Origin: Bdellovibrionales bacterium RIFOXYA1_FULL_36_14
GTDB taxonomy: Bacteria > Bdellovibrionota > Bacteriovoracia > Bacteriovoracales > Bacteriovoracaceae
Direction: 5' to 3'
Length of the DNA: 64,000 bases
NCBI GenBank assembly: GCA_001769975.1
Contig: MEPW01000050.1
Span: 1-64,000, forward strand
The notes under the pieces: generated by a model
What the model was told of the DNA's origin: nothing
Databases searched by the model: none
What the model saw: the letters and a program-made list of their open reading frames with translations, nothing else
Translations under genes and position numbers: made by a program
Part shown: positions 1 to 9,409 of the stretch, one piece after another
Layout of the letters: every line of letters starts with the position of its first letter
Position numbering within the stretch: position 1 is the first letter of the stretch

Positions 1-1
1 T

Positions 2-2098
2 CTATTTGAGCCCCAATCTATCTGTGTTATCGGTGCCAGTGATAAAAAAAATAAAATCGGTTATAAAATCATGGAGAATATTAAAAGTGGTGGTTACTTA
101 GGTAAGGTTTATCCCATTAATCCAAACCTTGAAGAGATCCTCGGGTACAAGGTTTATAAAAATATCTCTGATATAAATGAAATTGATGAAATTGATATAG
201 CAGTCATCGCAGTTCCCGAGCCATTGGTATTAAATGCGCTTAAAACCTGCCCCAGTAAAAAAATTAAATATGTATTGGTCATCACTTCGGGTTTTTCGGA
301 AATTGGAAAAAATAAAGAAGAAAAGGATCTGGTCGATTTTGCTCATCAACATAATATAAGGATATTAGGCCCCAATATTTTCGGCCATTTTGTAAACAAA
401 TCAAACATCAATGCGTCCTTTGCATCTAGCAATATCCCTAAGGGGAATGTGGCCTTGATCAGTCAAAGCGGGGCCCTTGGGTCTGCACTTATTGGAGAAA
501 CCGGTGAAGAAAACATAGGTTTATCGGCGATTGTCCCTCTTGGCAATAAATGCGATATAGATGAATCAGACTTGATTGAATATTTACAAAATGATGACTC
601 CACTAAGGTCATCTTGATTTACATGGAAGGAGTTAAAAACGGAGAAAAATTAATTCCGCTCTTAAAAGAAACCACCATGAAAAAACCGGTAATCATTATC
701 AAATCCGGTCGCTCCAAAAAAGGGGCCCAGGCAGCTGCCAGTCACACTGGTTCGCTTTCTGGATCAGATGAAATCTTTCAATCCATTATGAATCAAACGG
801 GAGTTCATCGACCAGAAAATGTTGTACAGGCCCTTCAATGGGCAAAATTTCTGGCCAATACCCCCATGCCTAAAGGCGAAAATACTTTAATTATAACTAA
901 CGGAGGTGGTGTTGGCGTAATGGCGGCGGATGCCTGCGAAAAATACGGTGTCCAGCTGTATGATAATTACAGATCCCTCGAAGAGGCTTTTGCCCCCTAC
1001 GTTCCCGAATTTGGTTCAGTTAAAAATCCTATTGATGTTACTGGTTCAGTAGGAATTGAGGGTTATGAGAAATGCATTGAAGCCGCTGTCAAGCATCCAG
1101 ATATTCATGCCATTTTATGCCTTGGATGTGAGCACGCCTTATTCCAGGAAGAAGCCTTAAAGTCCACCATCGAAAAAGTGCACAATCTCTACGGACACAT
1201 TAAACCTATCCAATATGTTTTTTACGGGGGTAAATCCGTAAAAAGTGCCGCTCGCTATTTAAAATCCAAAGGCATTCCGATGTATTTCGATGTTTATGAT
1301 GCCATTTCTTGTCTTGGTGAACTGTTTAGAACTTATCGTCATCAACAAATCAGGCACACCTTTGAAAGCGATGACTCAGTTGGAATTGAAATTAATTATC
1401 CGGCTATCAGCGATATTTTAAGAGGGGTGCAAAACGATCATCGCCAATTTCTTTTGGCCAATGAATCAAGGGGCCTTATGGAAGCGGCGGGTATTTCAAT
1501 GCCCAAATCCTTTGTTGCCAAAACCGTAGATGAAGCCATCCACTACTTTAAAAAAATTGGAACCACGGTGGTTATGAAAATTGTCTCCAAAGATATTGTA
1601 CATAAAAGCGATGCCGGTGGAGTAAGACTTAATATTGAAAACGAACAAGAACTCATGAACGCTTGGGAAGTTATTATGCTTAATGCGCGAAAATACAGTC
1701 CCCAAGCGGTTATTCGTGGAATTGAAATATGCGAGCAAATAAATCTGGATACCGAAGCCATTATCGGGGGAAGACGAGATTCTAACTACGGTCCAATGCT
1801 CATGTTTGGATCTGGTGGAATTTATGTAGAGATCTTAAAAGATGTGGCTTTTCGCTCCAACACATTCTCCAAAGCAGAAATTCATAATATGCTTAAAGAA
1901 ACCAAACTCTATCCGTTGCTACTAGGCGTTCGGGGTATGGGACCTAAAGATATTGATTCCATTATAGATGTTATCTTACGAGTTGCCTTAATCCTTAAAC
2001 ACTTCAAGCAAATAAGTGACATAGAAATTAATCCGCTGGTAATTTATGAAAAAAATAGTGGAGTTAAAGCGGTGGATGCCAGAATTTTAATTAAATAA
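2..2098 (+). CDS. ADP-forming acetate/acyl-CoA synthetase, fused alpha-beta (5' end cut)
   Basis: Converts acyl-CoA, ADP and phosphate to acid, CoA and ATP, reversibly, in the cytoplasm. The open frame runs back from the first ATG at 71 to the window edge and encodes a CoA-binding Rossmann start (SICVIGAS at about 20-43), so the true start is outside and 71 is internal. In order there are a CoA-binding domain, a succinyl-CoA-synthetase-like region with the phosphohistidine-type motif SHTGSLSGSD (about 740-770), and a C-terminal ATP-grasp half (from about 1490; VVMKIVSKDIVHKSDAGGV). About 698 visible residues match the usual length of about 700 for fused enzymes, so little is missing. The next gene starts 10 bases later behind AAGGAA. 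Substrate cannot be read from sequence; with acyl-CoA genes around it, acetate or short and branched acids are likely. Confidence 0.9.
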   Translation, partial: LFEPQSICVIGASDKKNKIGYKIMENIKSGGYLGKVYPINPNLEEILGYKVYKNISDINEIDEIDIAVIAVPEPLVLNALKTCPSKKIKYVLVITSGFSEIGKNKEEKDLVDFAHQHNIRILGPNIFGHFVNKSNINASFASSNIPKGNVALISQSGALGSALIGETGEENIGLSAIVPLGNKCDIDESDLIEYLQNDDSTKVILIYMEGVKNGEKLIPLLKETTMKKPVIIIKSGRSKKGAQAAASHTGSLSGSDEIFQSIMNQTGVHRPENVVQALQWAKFLANTPMPKGENTLIITNGGGVGVMAADACEKYGVQLYDNYRSLEEAFAPYVPEFGSVKNPIDVTGSVGIEGYEKCIEAAVKHPDIHAILCLGCEHALFQEEALKSTIEKVHNLYGHIKPIQYVFYGGKSVKSAARYLKSKGIPMYFDVYDAISCLGELFRTYRHQQIRHTFESDDSVGIEINYPAISDILRGVQNDHRQFLLANESRGLMEAAGISMPKSFVAKTVDEAIHYFKKIGTTVVMKIVSKDIVHKSDAGGVRLNIENEQELMNAWEVIMLNARKYSPQAVIRGIEICEQINLDTEAIIGGRRDSNYGPMLMFGSGGIYVEILKDVAFRSNTFSKAEIHNMLKETKLYPLLLGVRGMGPKDIDSIIDVILRVALILKHFKQISDIEINPLVIYEKNSGVKAVDARILIK

Positions 2099-2108
2099 GG
2101 AATACTGC

Positions 2109-3149
2109 ATGAAAAAAATTATTTTTGCATCTTTAGTACCAAACGTAGGAAAGACTTCTCTCACCATCGCTTTGTCGAAAAACACCAAGAAAAAAATAGC
2201 CTATATGAAACCTTTAGGAGATCGCATGCGATATTCTCATAAAAAATTATGGGATTACGATGCTGATTTAATTCAATCAACCCTTAAAATGGAAGTTGAA
2301 CCTCAAGATATGACTTTGGGATTTGAACATTCCAAACTTCGTTATATGTATGATGAATATACATTAAAGGAAAAATTAAACAATCAAATTGAAGAGTTTG
2401 AAAAAAATCATGACGTTTTAATCATAGAAGGCGCTAACTATCTCACCCACGGTGCCAGCATTGGCATGAGTGCCCTAAGACTAGCTAAACTCACCGAAGC
2501 CGAACTGGTGATCATCCTAAGAGGCAATGCTGACACTATCATGGATGAGCTTACATTCATTAAATATAATATCGTTGAAACTGGAGTAAATTTTAAAGGT
2601 GTCATACTCAATCAAATTCACGATATGGAAGATATTAAATCCGAAGAAGTCTGTGACACCATCAAAAAACTGGGCATCAAGGTTTTTGGAATTATTCCAT
2701 ACGAAAGCAATTTAAAAACACTCCTTTTAAAACAAATAGCTGATGACCTGCTGGCCACCCCACTATGTGCCGAGCACCACGTATATAAATACATAAAAAA
2801 TATCTATATCGGTTCCATGTCTTTAAATGAAGTAATGAAAAAAGAATATCTAAGCAAAAAAGATAAGCTTTTAATTGTAAGCGGCGATCGTAGCGATATT
2901 ATCGTGGCTTCCATTGAAACTGAAGCATCCGGTATTGTTTTAACTAATAACATTATTCCTCCCAATAACATTATCGCCAATGCCAATGAAAAAAACATTC
3001 CACTGCTTTTAACCAGAGAAGATACTTTTACCGTTGCCAAAAAAATTGATAAAATGGAAGCCTTGCTTTTCAAAAGCGACGAGGAAAAATTTAATATCTT
3101 TGCCAAACTGGTAAAGCAGCACGTAGATATCAAAGCACTTCTTGAATAG
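2109..3149 (+). CDS. BioD-like P-loop / DRTGG-domain protein (Pta N-terminal-like)
   Basis: A 346-residue cytoplasmic protein resembling the N-terminal, non-catalytic part of long phosphotransacetylases (COG0857 type). Residues 1-220 look like a dethiobiotin-synthetase-like P-loop fold, with SLVPNVGKTSLT as the nucleotide-binding loop and LIIEGANYL as the Walker-B-like strand. Residues about 230-340 fit a DRTGG domain (LLIVSGDRSDIIVASIETEASGIVLTN is spread over this part). There is no phosphotransacetylase catalytic domain. It lies 10 bases after the acyl-CoA synthetase gene with its own Shine-Dalgarno (AAGGAA), so the two are almost certainly co-transcribed. Similar proteins occur next to ADP-forming acetyl-CoA synthetases in other prokaryotes. 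A regulatory or nucleotide-sensing role for the synthetase is inference; the true ligand is unknown. Confidence 0.75.
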   Translation: MKKIIFASLVPNVGKTSLTIALSKNTKKKIAYMKPLGDRMRYSHKKLWDYDADLIQSTLKMEVEPQDMTLGFEHSKLRYMYDEYTLKEKLNNQIEEFEKNHDVLIIEGANYLTHGASIGMSALRLAKLTEAELVIILRGNADTIMDELTFIKYNIVETGVNFKGVILNQIHDMEDIKSEEVCDTIKKLGIKVFGIIPYESNLKTLLLKQIADDLLATPLCAEHHVYKYIKNIYIGSMSLNEVMKKEYLSKKDKLLIVSGDRSDIIVASIETEASGIVLTNNIIPPNNIIANANEKNIPLLLTREDTFTVAKKIDKMEALLFKSDEEKFNIFAKLVKQHVDIKALLE

Positions 3150-3175
3150 CTAAAAATTTGCAGGTGCCCAGTAAA

Positions 3176-4336
3176 TTAAAGTTTTTCAATAATCATGGCC
3201 GTAGCTTCACCACCACCAATACAAATGGCCCCCATGCCAAACTTAGCATTTTTTCTTTCCATAGCGTTCATAAGCGTGACCATAATTCTGGTACCTGAAC
3301 ATCCTATAGGGTGGCCAAGGCTTACACCGCCTCCATAAATATTGACTTTATCATGGGAGAGATTAAATTCTTTCATTGCAGCCATCGTAACCACGGCAAA
3401 AGCTTCATTGATTTCAAATAAATCGATATCCTCTTTTTTCATATGAGCTTTATCTAAACATTTTTTTATAGCATTTACCGGAGCAGTCGTGAACCATTCT
3501 GGATCTTGCGAATGACTGGCGTAAGCCACCACTTTAAATTTCGCTTGATTTTTATACTCTTCCCCACCTAAAACAATGGCCGCGGCACCATCGTTTATAG
3601 TTGAAGAGTTAGCTGCAGTAACAGTCCCATTTGGATCAAAGGCTGGCTTCAAGGTCGGTAGTTTGTCAAATTTAACTTTAAACGGCCCTTCATCCTCAAG
3701 CACCGTCAATTCTTCTTTTTTATTTTTAACAATCACGGGTACGATTTCACTTTTAAAGATCCCTTCTTTAATGGCATTTTGGGCCCGCTTAAATGACTCA
3801 ATGGCAAAATCATCCTGCTCTTTTCTACTGAATGAATAATGATTGGCACACTTTTCAGCATATACACCCATAGCAACTTGTCCGTACGGATCAAAAAGTC
3901 CATCATGTTGCATGCTATCTTTCAATTGGCCATCTCCAAAGCGATAACCGTTTCGCCCTTGAGGAATAAAATATGGAGCTGCAGACATATTCTCCATGCC
4001 ACCAGCTACCACTAATTTATTATCTCCCGCTTTGATACTTTGAGCTGCCAATATAATGGTCTTCATTCCTGAACCACAAACTTTATTAATAGTCGTTGCA
4101 CCAACACTTTTGGGAAGACCAGCATAAATCATGGCCTGTCTTGCGGGAGCTTGTCCAAGTCCTGCTTGCACAACATTTCCCATAAAGACTTCATCAATTT
4201 TATTGGCATCGACACCACTTCTTTCTACCGCACCTTTAATGGCCGTTGCCCCCAGCTGTGGCGCTGGCACATTCGCAAGAGTGCCATTAAAACTTCCACT
4301 TGGGGTACGAGCTCCAGATAAAATATAAACGTTCAT
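3176..4336 (-). CDS. atoB: Acetyl-CoA C-acetyltransferase (thiolase)
   Basis: Condenses two acetyl-CoA, or cleaves acetoacetyl-CoA in reverse. At 386 residues it has the normal biosynthetic-thiolase length. The nucleophile Cys87 sits in KVCGSGMKT; the other catalytic residues are in GGGVSLGHPIGCSGTR and the C-terminal CIGGGEA. The start follows GGAAGG on the minus strand. Acetoacetate from the neighbouring leucine pathway genes would be a natural substrate, so a role in finishing leucine or ketone-body breakdown is likely. The upstream carboxyltransferase gene (4404-6191) is on the same strand only 67 bases away and may share its transcript. Confidence 0.93.
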   Translation of the reverse strand: MNVYILSGARTPSGSFNGTLANVPAPQLGATAIKGAVERSGVDANKIDEVFMGNVVQAGLGQAPARQAMIYAGLPKSVGATTINKVCGSGMKTIILAAQSIKAGDNKLVVAGGMENMSAAPYFIPQGRNGYRFGDGQLKDSMQHDGLFDPYGQVAMGVYAEKCANHYSFSRKEQDDFAIESFKRAQNAIKEGIFKSEIVPVIVKNKKEELTVLEDEGPFKVKFDKLPTLKPAFDPNGTVTAANSSTINDGAAAIVLGGEEYKNQAKFKVVAYASHSQDPEWFTTAPVNAIKKCLDKAHMKKEDIDLFEINEAFAVVTMAAMKEFNLSHDKVNIYGGGVSLGHPIGCSGTRIMVTLMNAMERKNAKFGMGAICIGGGEATAMIIEKL

Positions 4337-4403
4337 AAAACCTTCCTTTTTTTTGCTAAGTCTATCGAAATCAATTTGTTATGTCTTTAGTAAATTTAAA
4401 TAT

Positions 4404-6191
4404 CTAATTTGCAAGATAACAAAGCACATCTCCAACGGCAACTCTTTGGCCTTTTTGTACCAAAAGTTTTTCAATAGTTCCATTCCCCGGAGCACCCACG
4501 GGAATTTCCATTTTCATGGATTCAAGAATCACGACTGATTCAGATTCCTTAACGATACTGCCCTCTTTAACATTTATCTTGAAAACAGTGCCCGGCATGG
4601 AAGCACGAATGGGAGTGCCTGCTCCACTGTAATTGGAGTTTGCATCGATGCCCTCCTTAATATCCACCGCATGTTTTTGGCCATTAACGATTATTTGATC
4701 GTTATCAAATTTAACACAATACTTTGCCCCATCTACAGTTACGGTATATTCATCACTCTTTCCAACTTCACTTTTAACTGCACTTGAAGAATTTTTTCTA
4801 ATGGATAGCTCTCCTTGGCCTTTTAAAAAGGCAACCCCTTTTTCTTTGCAGGTTGATACTACGAAAATATTTTCTTCACTCTCTTCCAGATGTGCTTCTT
4901 TTAAGATTTTTTTAGCAGCTTTAACTCCTTTGGATGAATCAGCATCATTTAATTCCAATACAGGTTTTTGGTTTGGTTCAAGTTTTAATTGTTCCCTTGA
5001 TATTGCCACCACTTCTTTATCAGGCTCAACCGGGGTCTTGCCAAAATATCCAAGCACCATCTGGCCATATTGGGGAACAATCTTTTTCCATTTGCCAAAC
5101 ATCACATTATTTAAAGCTTGTTGCACATAAAACTGACTGACTGGAGTCACCGAAGTGCCAAAACCCCCCTTCTCTACGACTTCTTTCATGGCCTTAATCA
5201 TATCGGGGTATTTATCCATAATACCGTTATCTCTCATCATTTGAGTGTTCGCCGTCAACGCTCCGCCGGGCATTGGAGACCATGGAATCAGTGGTTCAAC
5301 TGCCGTTGCTTCTGGAGGTAAAAAATAATCTTTCATACATTCTTTAAAAATTTCTTCAGCGTCTCGAACCTTATCTATATCTACCTCCAATTCATAATTA
5401 GTGCCACGAAGTGCATGCCACATAACAATCACATCTGGTTGACAAGTTCCACCACTTACTGGAGCAAGCGATAAATCAATCGCATCAGCCCCCGCATCCA
5501 GTGCAGCCTGATTAGAGATCACCCCGCACCCGGCGGTTTCATGAGTATGAAAATGAATAAAAGTATTTTCAGGTAAAAGTTTTCTTGCAGCCTTAATTGT
5601 ATTAAAGACCTTGGATGGAACGGCAGTCCCTGAAGCGTCTTTAAAACAAACTGAATCAAAAGGTATATCCTTATCCAGAATTTCTTTTAATGTTCTTAAA
5701 TAAAAATCTGTATCATGCGCACCAGTGCATCCTGGCGGAAGTTCCATAAGCGTTACACAGACCTGGTGGTTTAGTCCTCTATTTTTGATACATTGTCCGG
5801 AATAAATAAGATTGTTGACATCGTTAAGGGCATCAAAATTTCGAATGGTATCAATTCCATGTTTTTTAAAAAGCTTGGCATGTAAATCGATAATATCAGA
5901 GCTTTGTGATTCCAGTCCGACGACATTCACTCCTCTTGCAAGTGTTTGGAGTTGAACACCTGGGCCTACGGTTTTTCTCACCTCATCCATCATTCTAAAG
6001 GCATCCTCGTTGCAGTAGAAATAGAGTGATTGAAAACGGGCGCCGCCACCCACTTCAAAATAATTGATACCAGCATCTTTAGCAGCTTTAAGTGCAGGAA
6101 GAAAATCTTTAGTTAAAACTCTTGCTCCATAAACCGACTGAAAACCATCGCGAAAAGCGGTACACATGAATTTTACTTGCTTTTTTCCCAC
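4404..6191 (-). CDS. Biotin-dependent carboxyltransferase with BCCP domain (OadA/PycB-like)
   Basis: Transfers carboxylate between a keto acid (pyruvate/oxaloacetate type) and biotin. Residues about 5-300 form the HMGL-like TIM-barrel carboxyltransferase, with FRDGFQS near the start, Lys184 in FKDASG and the metal-binding HFHTHETAGCG. The conserved carboxylase region runs to about 460, and a C-terminal biotinyl domain carries ESMKMEI with biotinyl Lys560. The start is GTG, 6 bases after AAGGAG. It has the layout of oxaloacetate decarboxylase alpha or pyruvate carboxylase subunit B. No biotin carboxylase and no Na+-pump beta/gamma subunit lies in the window, so partner and direction of reaction stay open. 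Its BCCP could in principle serve other carboxylase parts, which matters because the MCC alpha subunit nearby appears broken. Confidence 0.85.
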   Translation of the reverse strand: MGKKQVKFMCTAFRDGFQSVYGARVLTKDFLPALKAAKDAGINYFEVGGGARFQSLYFYCNEDAFRMMDEVRKTVGPGVQLQTLARGVNVVGLESQSSDIIDLHAKLFKKHGIDTIRNFDALNDVNNLIYSGQCIKNRGLNHQVCVTLMELPPGCTGAHDTDFYLRTLKEILDKDIPFDSVCFKDASGTAVPSKVFNTIKAARKLLPENTFIHFHTHETAGCGVISNQAALDAGADAIDLSLAPVSGGTCQPDVIVMWHALRGTNYELEVDIDKVRDAEEIFKECMKDYFLPPEATAVEPLIPWSPMPGGALTANTQMMRDNGIMDKYPDMIKAMKEVVEKGGFGTSVTPVSQFYVQQALNNVMFGKWKKIVPQYGQMVLGYFGKTPVEPDKEVVAISREQLKLEPNQKPVLELNDADSSKGVKAAKKILKEAHLEESEENIFVVSTCKEKGVAFLKGQGELSIRKNSSSAVKSEVGKSDEYTVTVDGAKYCVKFDNDQIIVNGQKHAVDIKEGIDANSNYSGAGTPIRASMPGTVFKINVKEGSIVKESESVVILESMKMEIPVGAPGNGTIEKLLVQKGQRVAVGDVLCYLAN

Positions 6192-6309
6192 GGAAGACTC
6201 CTTACATAAATTTAGAACAAATAAACATAACTAATCTTTTCAAATAGGACAACCTTAGATATCATATTTGGATTCGGATATAGTGAAAATAAATCTGAGG
6301 GGGAATGCT

Positions 6310-6894
6310 ATGCAATACACGCTTCTAACGTTCATACTTATCGCTCTCTTAAATGCTTGCGACTTAAGTGACAAAAGCGCAGTCCCTGTGCCATGCAATG
6401 GCAAAAACTATTGTCATATTTATATATCCGAAAATACCACCAAAGGAAACTTGGCAACCTCTGGAAGTGGGATTGAAGCAGCTGATGCGATTTGCACGGC
6501 ATCAAAACCGCCTAATACTGGTAATGTTAAAGCCTTTCTCGTGGACGGAACGACCAGACGTGCTTGCGCTACTGCTGATTGTGACGGTGAACATATTGAT
6601 TGGGTGCTTTCTACCGGTCGAGAATATCGTCGCACCGGAGGCGCCATTGTTATTGGGACTGCTAATATTGATGGTCTGATAGAGTTTAATCTACTGTCTG
6701 CATTTTATCCCACAGCAGGTACTATTTACACCGGTATGAATGCCAATTATACAACTGGTAATGATTGCAGTAATTGGACCAGCACTATGTTTACCGGTGC
6801 TATTGGGGATTTGGAGAGTATAGACTCTGCAGCCATACATGATTCTGATAGTAGCTGCAATAATCTTCACCACCTCCTATGCGTGGAACAATAA
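6310..6894 (+). CDS. DUF1554-type lipoprotein
   Basis: A 194-residue exported protein. The start at 6310 is preferred over an in-frame one at 6268 because it follows GAGGGGG and puts the signal peptide at the N-terminus, ending in the lipobox LLNAC. The body matches the DUF1554 pattern known from Leptospira surface lipoproteins: GIEAADAIC, VKAFLVDGTTRRAC, a WVL segment, TYTG-like repeats, CSNWTS and a C-terminal LLCVEQ. Six or more cysteines suggest disulphides outside the cytoplasm. It sits alone between divergent carboxylase genes (4404-6191 minus, 6988 plus). Function is unknown; surface adhesion or a lectin-like role is only speculation. Confidence 0.75.
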   Translation: MQYTLLTFILIALLNACDLSDKSAVPVPCNGKNYCHIYISENTTKGNLATSGSGIEAADAICTASKPPNTGNVKAFLVDGTTRRACATADCDGEHIDWVLSTGREYRRTGGAIVIGTANIDGLIEFNLLSAFYPTAGTIYTGMNANYTTGNDCSNWTSTMFTGAIGDLESIDSAAIHDSDSSCNNLHHLLCVEQ

Positions 6895-6929
6895 TTTTCT
6901 TTTTAAGAACTTAAAATGTAATTTGCCAC

Positions 6930-6957
6930 TTGTCTTTGACTAGGTTATTTTTATAGC
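6930..6957 (+). promoter_or_regulatory. Possible sigma-70 promoter for mccB
   Basis: TTGTCT at 6930-6935 and TATAGC at 6952-6957 with a 16-base spacer, 30 bases before the mccB start. The match to consensus is moderate and no operator was recognised. Confidence 0.3.
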
Positions 6958-6987
6958 TCTTAAAAAAAACCACCACCTGAGGTAACC

Positions 6988-8613
6988 ATGGATATTATCA
7001 AAACCCAAATTGATCCGAAATGTGAAGCCTATAAAGAAAATCAAGGCTACCACCAGGAAATCAATCATGAACTCAAAGCCAGACTTGCCATTATTAAAAA
7101 GGCCGGTGGACCAAAAAATGTTGAAAGGCACCACTCTCGCGGGAAACTGCTTCCAAGAGAGCGCATCGAAAAAATCTTAGATGAGGGTTCTCCTTTTTTG
7201 GAACTATCATCACTTGCCGCCTTTGAACTCTACGATAATGAAGTTCCCGGAGCAGGCATTGTTACCGGTATCGGAAGAGTACACAATGTCGAATGCATGT
7301 TTGTCGCCAACGATGCCACCGTTAAAGGCGGAACCTATTTTCCCATGACTATCAAAAAACATCTTAGGGCCCAGGAGATTGCCCTGCAAAATAGACTGCC
7401 TTGCATTTATCTGGTGGATTCGGGAGGGGCCTTTCTTCCTATGCAAGATGAAGTGTTTCCAGATAAGGAGCACTTTGGTCGCATCTTTTATAATCAGGCC
7501 CAAATGTCCTCCAAGGGAATTCCTCAAATTGCCGTAGTGCTTGGTTCTTGTACCGCCGGAGGCGCCTACGTCCCTGCCATGAGTGACGAAACTATTATTG
7601 TAAAAGGTAATGGCACCATTTTTCTAGGTGGACCACCGCTTGTAAAAGCGGCTACCGGAGAAGAAGTAACGGCAGAAGAGCTTGGTGGCGCAAGAGTACA
7701 CACCCATGAATCAGGTGTAGCCGATCATTTTGCCGAAAACGAGGAAGATGCGCTGATCATCACCAGAAACATTATAGAAAATTTAAACTATAAATCCTTG
7801 GGTGCTGCTCAAGGGCAAAAAGATACTCATCCGGTTAAAGATCCGCTTTATCCACAAGAAGATTTATATGGGATCGTATCGAAAGACTATCGCAAGCATT
7901 TTGATATTCGTGAAATAATCGCCAGGCTAGTGGATGGTAGCGAGTTTCATGAATTTAAAGAGAGATACGGAACCAACATTGTTTGTGGTTTTGCCCGCAT
8001 TCATGGACACAACGTCGGAATTATTGGCAATAACAACGGCATCATGTTCTCCGAATCAGCACAAAAGGGTGCTCACTTTGTAGAACTTTGTGGACAAAGA
8101 AAAACCCCTCTCATCTTTTTACAAAACATCACCGGTTTTATGGTTGGAAAAAAATATGAATGGGAAGGTATCGCTAAAAATGGGGCCAAGCTGGTAACTG
8201 CTGTATCCACGGTAGCTGTTCCGAAATTCACTATTTTGATTGGTGGCTCTTTTGGTGCCGGGAATTACGGCATGTGTGGACGGGCTTACAATCCTAGATT
8301 TTTATGGATGTGGCCTAATTCCAGAATATCCGTCATGGGCGGTGAACAAGCCGCTAATGTTTTATCCACCGTTAAACAACAGGCCTTAGAAGCTTCCGGA
8401 AAAAAACCTATGACACCTGAAGAAGTGAAAGAATTTCACCGTCCCATTTTAGAAAAATATGAAAAAGAAGGAAGTGCTTACTATTCAACAGCGCGCCTAT
8501 GGGATGATGGAATTATTGATCCACTGCAAACCAGGGATATTTTAGGACTGGCCATTTCAGCTTCTTTAAATGAAGTTATACCAGAGACTAAGTTTGGATT
8601 ATTTAGAATGTAA
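6988..8613 (+). CDS. mccB: 3-methylcrotonyl-CoA carboxylase carboxyltransferase (beta) subunit
   Basis: Transfers carboxylate from biotin to 3-methylcrotonyl-CoA in leucine degradation. At 541 residues it has MCC-beta length. The family signature blocks are nearly intact: [61 protein letters not shown] and the second-half [16 protein letters not shown]. The start follows GAGG. An enoyl-CoA hydratase gene follows after 13 bases and then the remnant of an alpha subunit, so an mcc-type operon is clear. MCC beta works only with a biotin carboxylase and biotin carrier; none intact lies beside it, so either the subunits come from elsewhere or this gene is losing its function. No lesion is seen in it. 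Confidence 0.9.
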   Translation: MDIIKTQIDPKCEAYKENQGYHQEINHELKARLAIIKKAGGPKNVERHHSRGKLLPRERIEKILDEGSPFLELSSLAAFELYDNEVPGAGIVTGIGRVHNVECMFVANDATVKGGTYFPMTIKKHLRAQEIALQNRLPCIYLVDSGGAFLPMQDEVFPDKEHFGRIFYNQAQMSSKGIPQIAVVLGSCTAGGAYVPAMSDETIIVKGNGTIFLGGPPLVKAATGEEVTAEELGGARVHTHESGVADHFAENEEDALIITRNIIENLNYKSLGAAQGQKDTHPVKDPLYPQEDLYGIVSKDYRKHFDIREIIARLVDGSEFHEFKERYGTNIVCGFARIHGHNVGIIGNNNGIMFSESAQKGAHFVELCGQRKTPLIFLQNITGFMVGKKYEWEGIAKNGAKLVTAVSTVAVPKFTILIGGSFGAGNYGMCGRAYNPRFLWMWPNSRISVMGGEQAANVLSTVKQQALEASGKKPMTPEEVKEFHRPILEKYEKEGSAYYSTARLWDDGIIDPLQTRDILGLAISASLNEVIPETKFGLFRM

Positions 8614-8626
8614 TTGGGGGAACATC

Positions 8627-9406
8627 ATGAGCGAATTATTTATATTTGAAAAAGATGGACGAGGGGTTGCTACTATCACCTTGAATAGACCTGACATTCA
8701 TAATGCCTTTAATGATGAATTGATCTTGGGGCTAACTAAACTTTTCCACGAATTGGATCGAGATTATTCGGTAAGACTGGTGGTTTTAACTGGTAATGGA
8801 AAATCCTTTTGTGCAGGAGCTGACCTTAATTGGATGAAAAGTATGGTGAATTATTCCGAAGAAGAAAACTTCAAAGATAGTCAAAATCTGGCAAACCTCT
8901 TTTTCACCATTAACCATTGTAAAAAACCGGTCATCGGTAAAATTAATGGAGCCGCGCTTGGTGGTGGATGCGGTCTGGTGGCTGTTTGCGATTTTGTCAT
9001 CACACACTCAAAGGCAAAATTTGGGTTCACCGAAGTAAAACTTGGACTATTGCCTGCCACTATCTCTCCTTTTGTCATTGCTAAAATTGGCCAATCCCAT
9101 GCCAGAGCACTTTTTTTAAGTGGGCATATGTTCAAGGCCAAGCATGCCAAAAAAATTGGCCTAGTTCATAAGGTCGTTGAACCTGAAGAGCTTGAAGAAA
9201 AAACCAATGAAGCCATTAATAATTTCCTGCAAGCGGGACCGTCGGCAGCAATGGCTTCTAAGGCGCTTATTAAAAATGTATTACAAAAAGAAGGTCATGA
9301 TCTGATTGAATATACCTGTAGAGAAATTGCCAAAATCAGAATAAGCAGCGAAGGCCAAGAAGGCATGAATGCCCTCCTTGAAAAACGTAAACCAAACTGG
9401 ATATAA
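8627..9406 (+). CDS. Enoyl-CoA hydratase family, likely methylglutaconyl-CoA hydratase
   Basis: A 259-residue crotonase. The start at 8627 follows GGGGGA; the longer frame from 8570 would overlap mccB and lacks a ribosome site. Oxyanion-hole motifs are SFCAGADLNWM (about residues 60-70) and INGAALGGGCGL (about 105-115). The acid/base region is FTEVKLGLLPATISPFV. It follows mccB by 13 bases. In liu/mcc operons the hydratase in this position turns methylglutaconyl-CoA into HMG-CoA, so that role is the best inference. Generic crotonase activity cannot be excluded. The stop is 3 bases before the mccA remnant. Confidence 0.85.
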   Translation: MSELFIFEKDGRGVATITLNRPDIHNAFNDELILGLTKLFHELDRDYSVRLVVLTGNGKSFCAGADLNWMKSMVNYSEEENFKDSQNLANLFFTINHCKKPVIGKINGAALGGGCGLVAVCDFVITHSKAKFGFTEVKLGLLPATISPFVIAKIGQSHARALFLSGHMFKAKHAKKIGLVHKVVEPEELEEKTNEAINNFLQAGPSAAMASKALIKNVLQKEGHDLIEYTCREIAKIRISSEGQEGMNALLEKRKPNWI

Positions 9407-9409
9407 GAT

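Noticed and set aside
3576-3839. Plus-strand open frame inside the thiolase gene
   Set aside because: It is antisense to a gene with intact catalytic motifs and has no ribosome site or family likeness.
6368-6679. Second plus-strand frame across the DUF1554 lipoprotein gene
   Set aside because: The other frame matches a known protein pattern with signal peptide; this one has no recognisable features.
8570-8626. Upstream in-frame start for the enoyl-CoA hydratase
   Set aside because: It overlaps the end of mccB and lacks a ribosome site; the ATG at 8627 follows GGGGGA and fits crotonase length.
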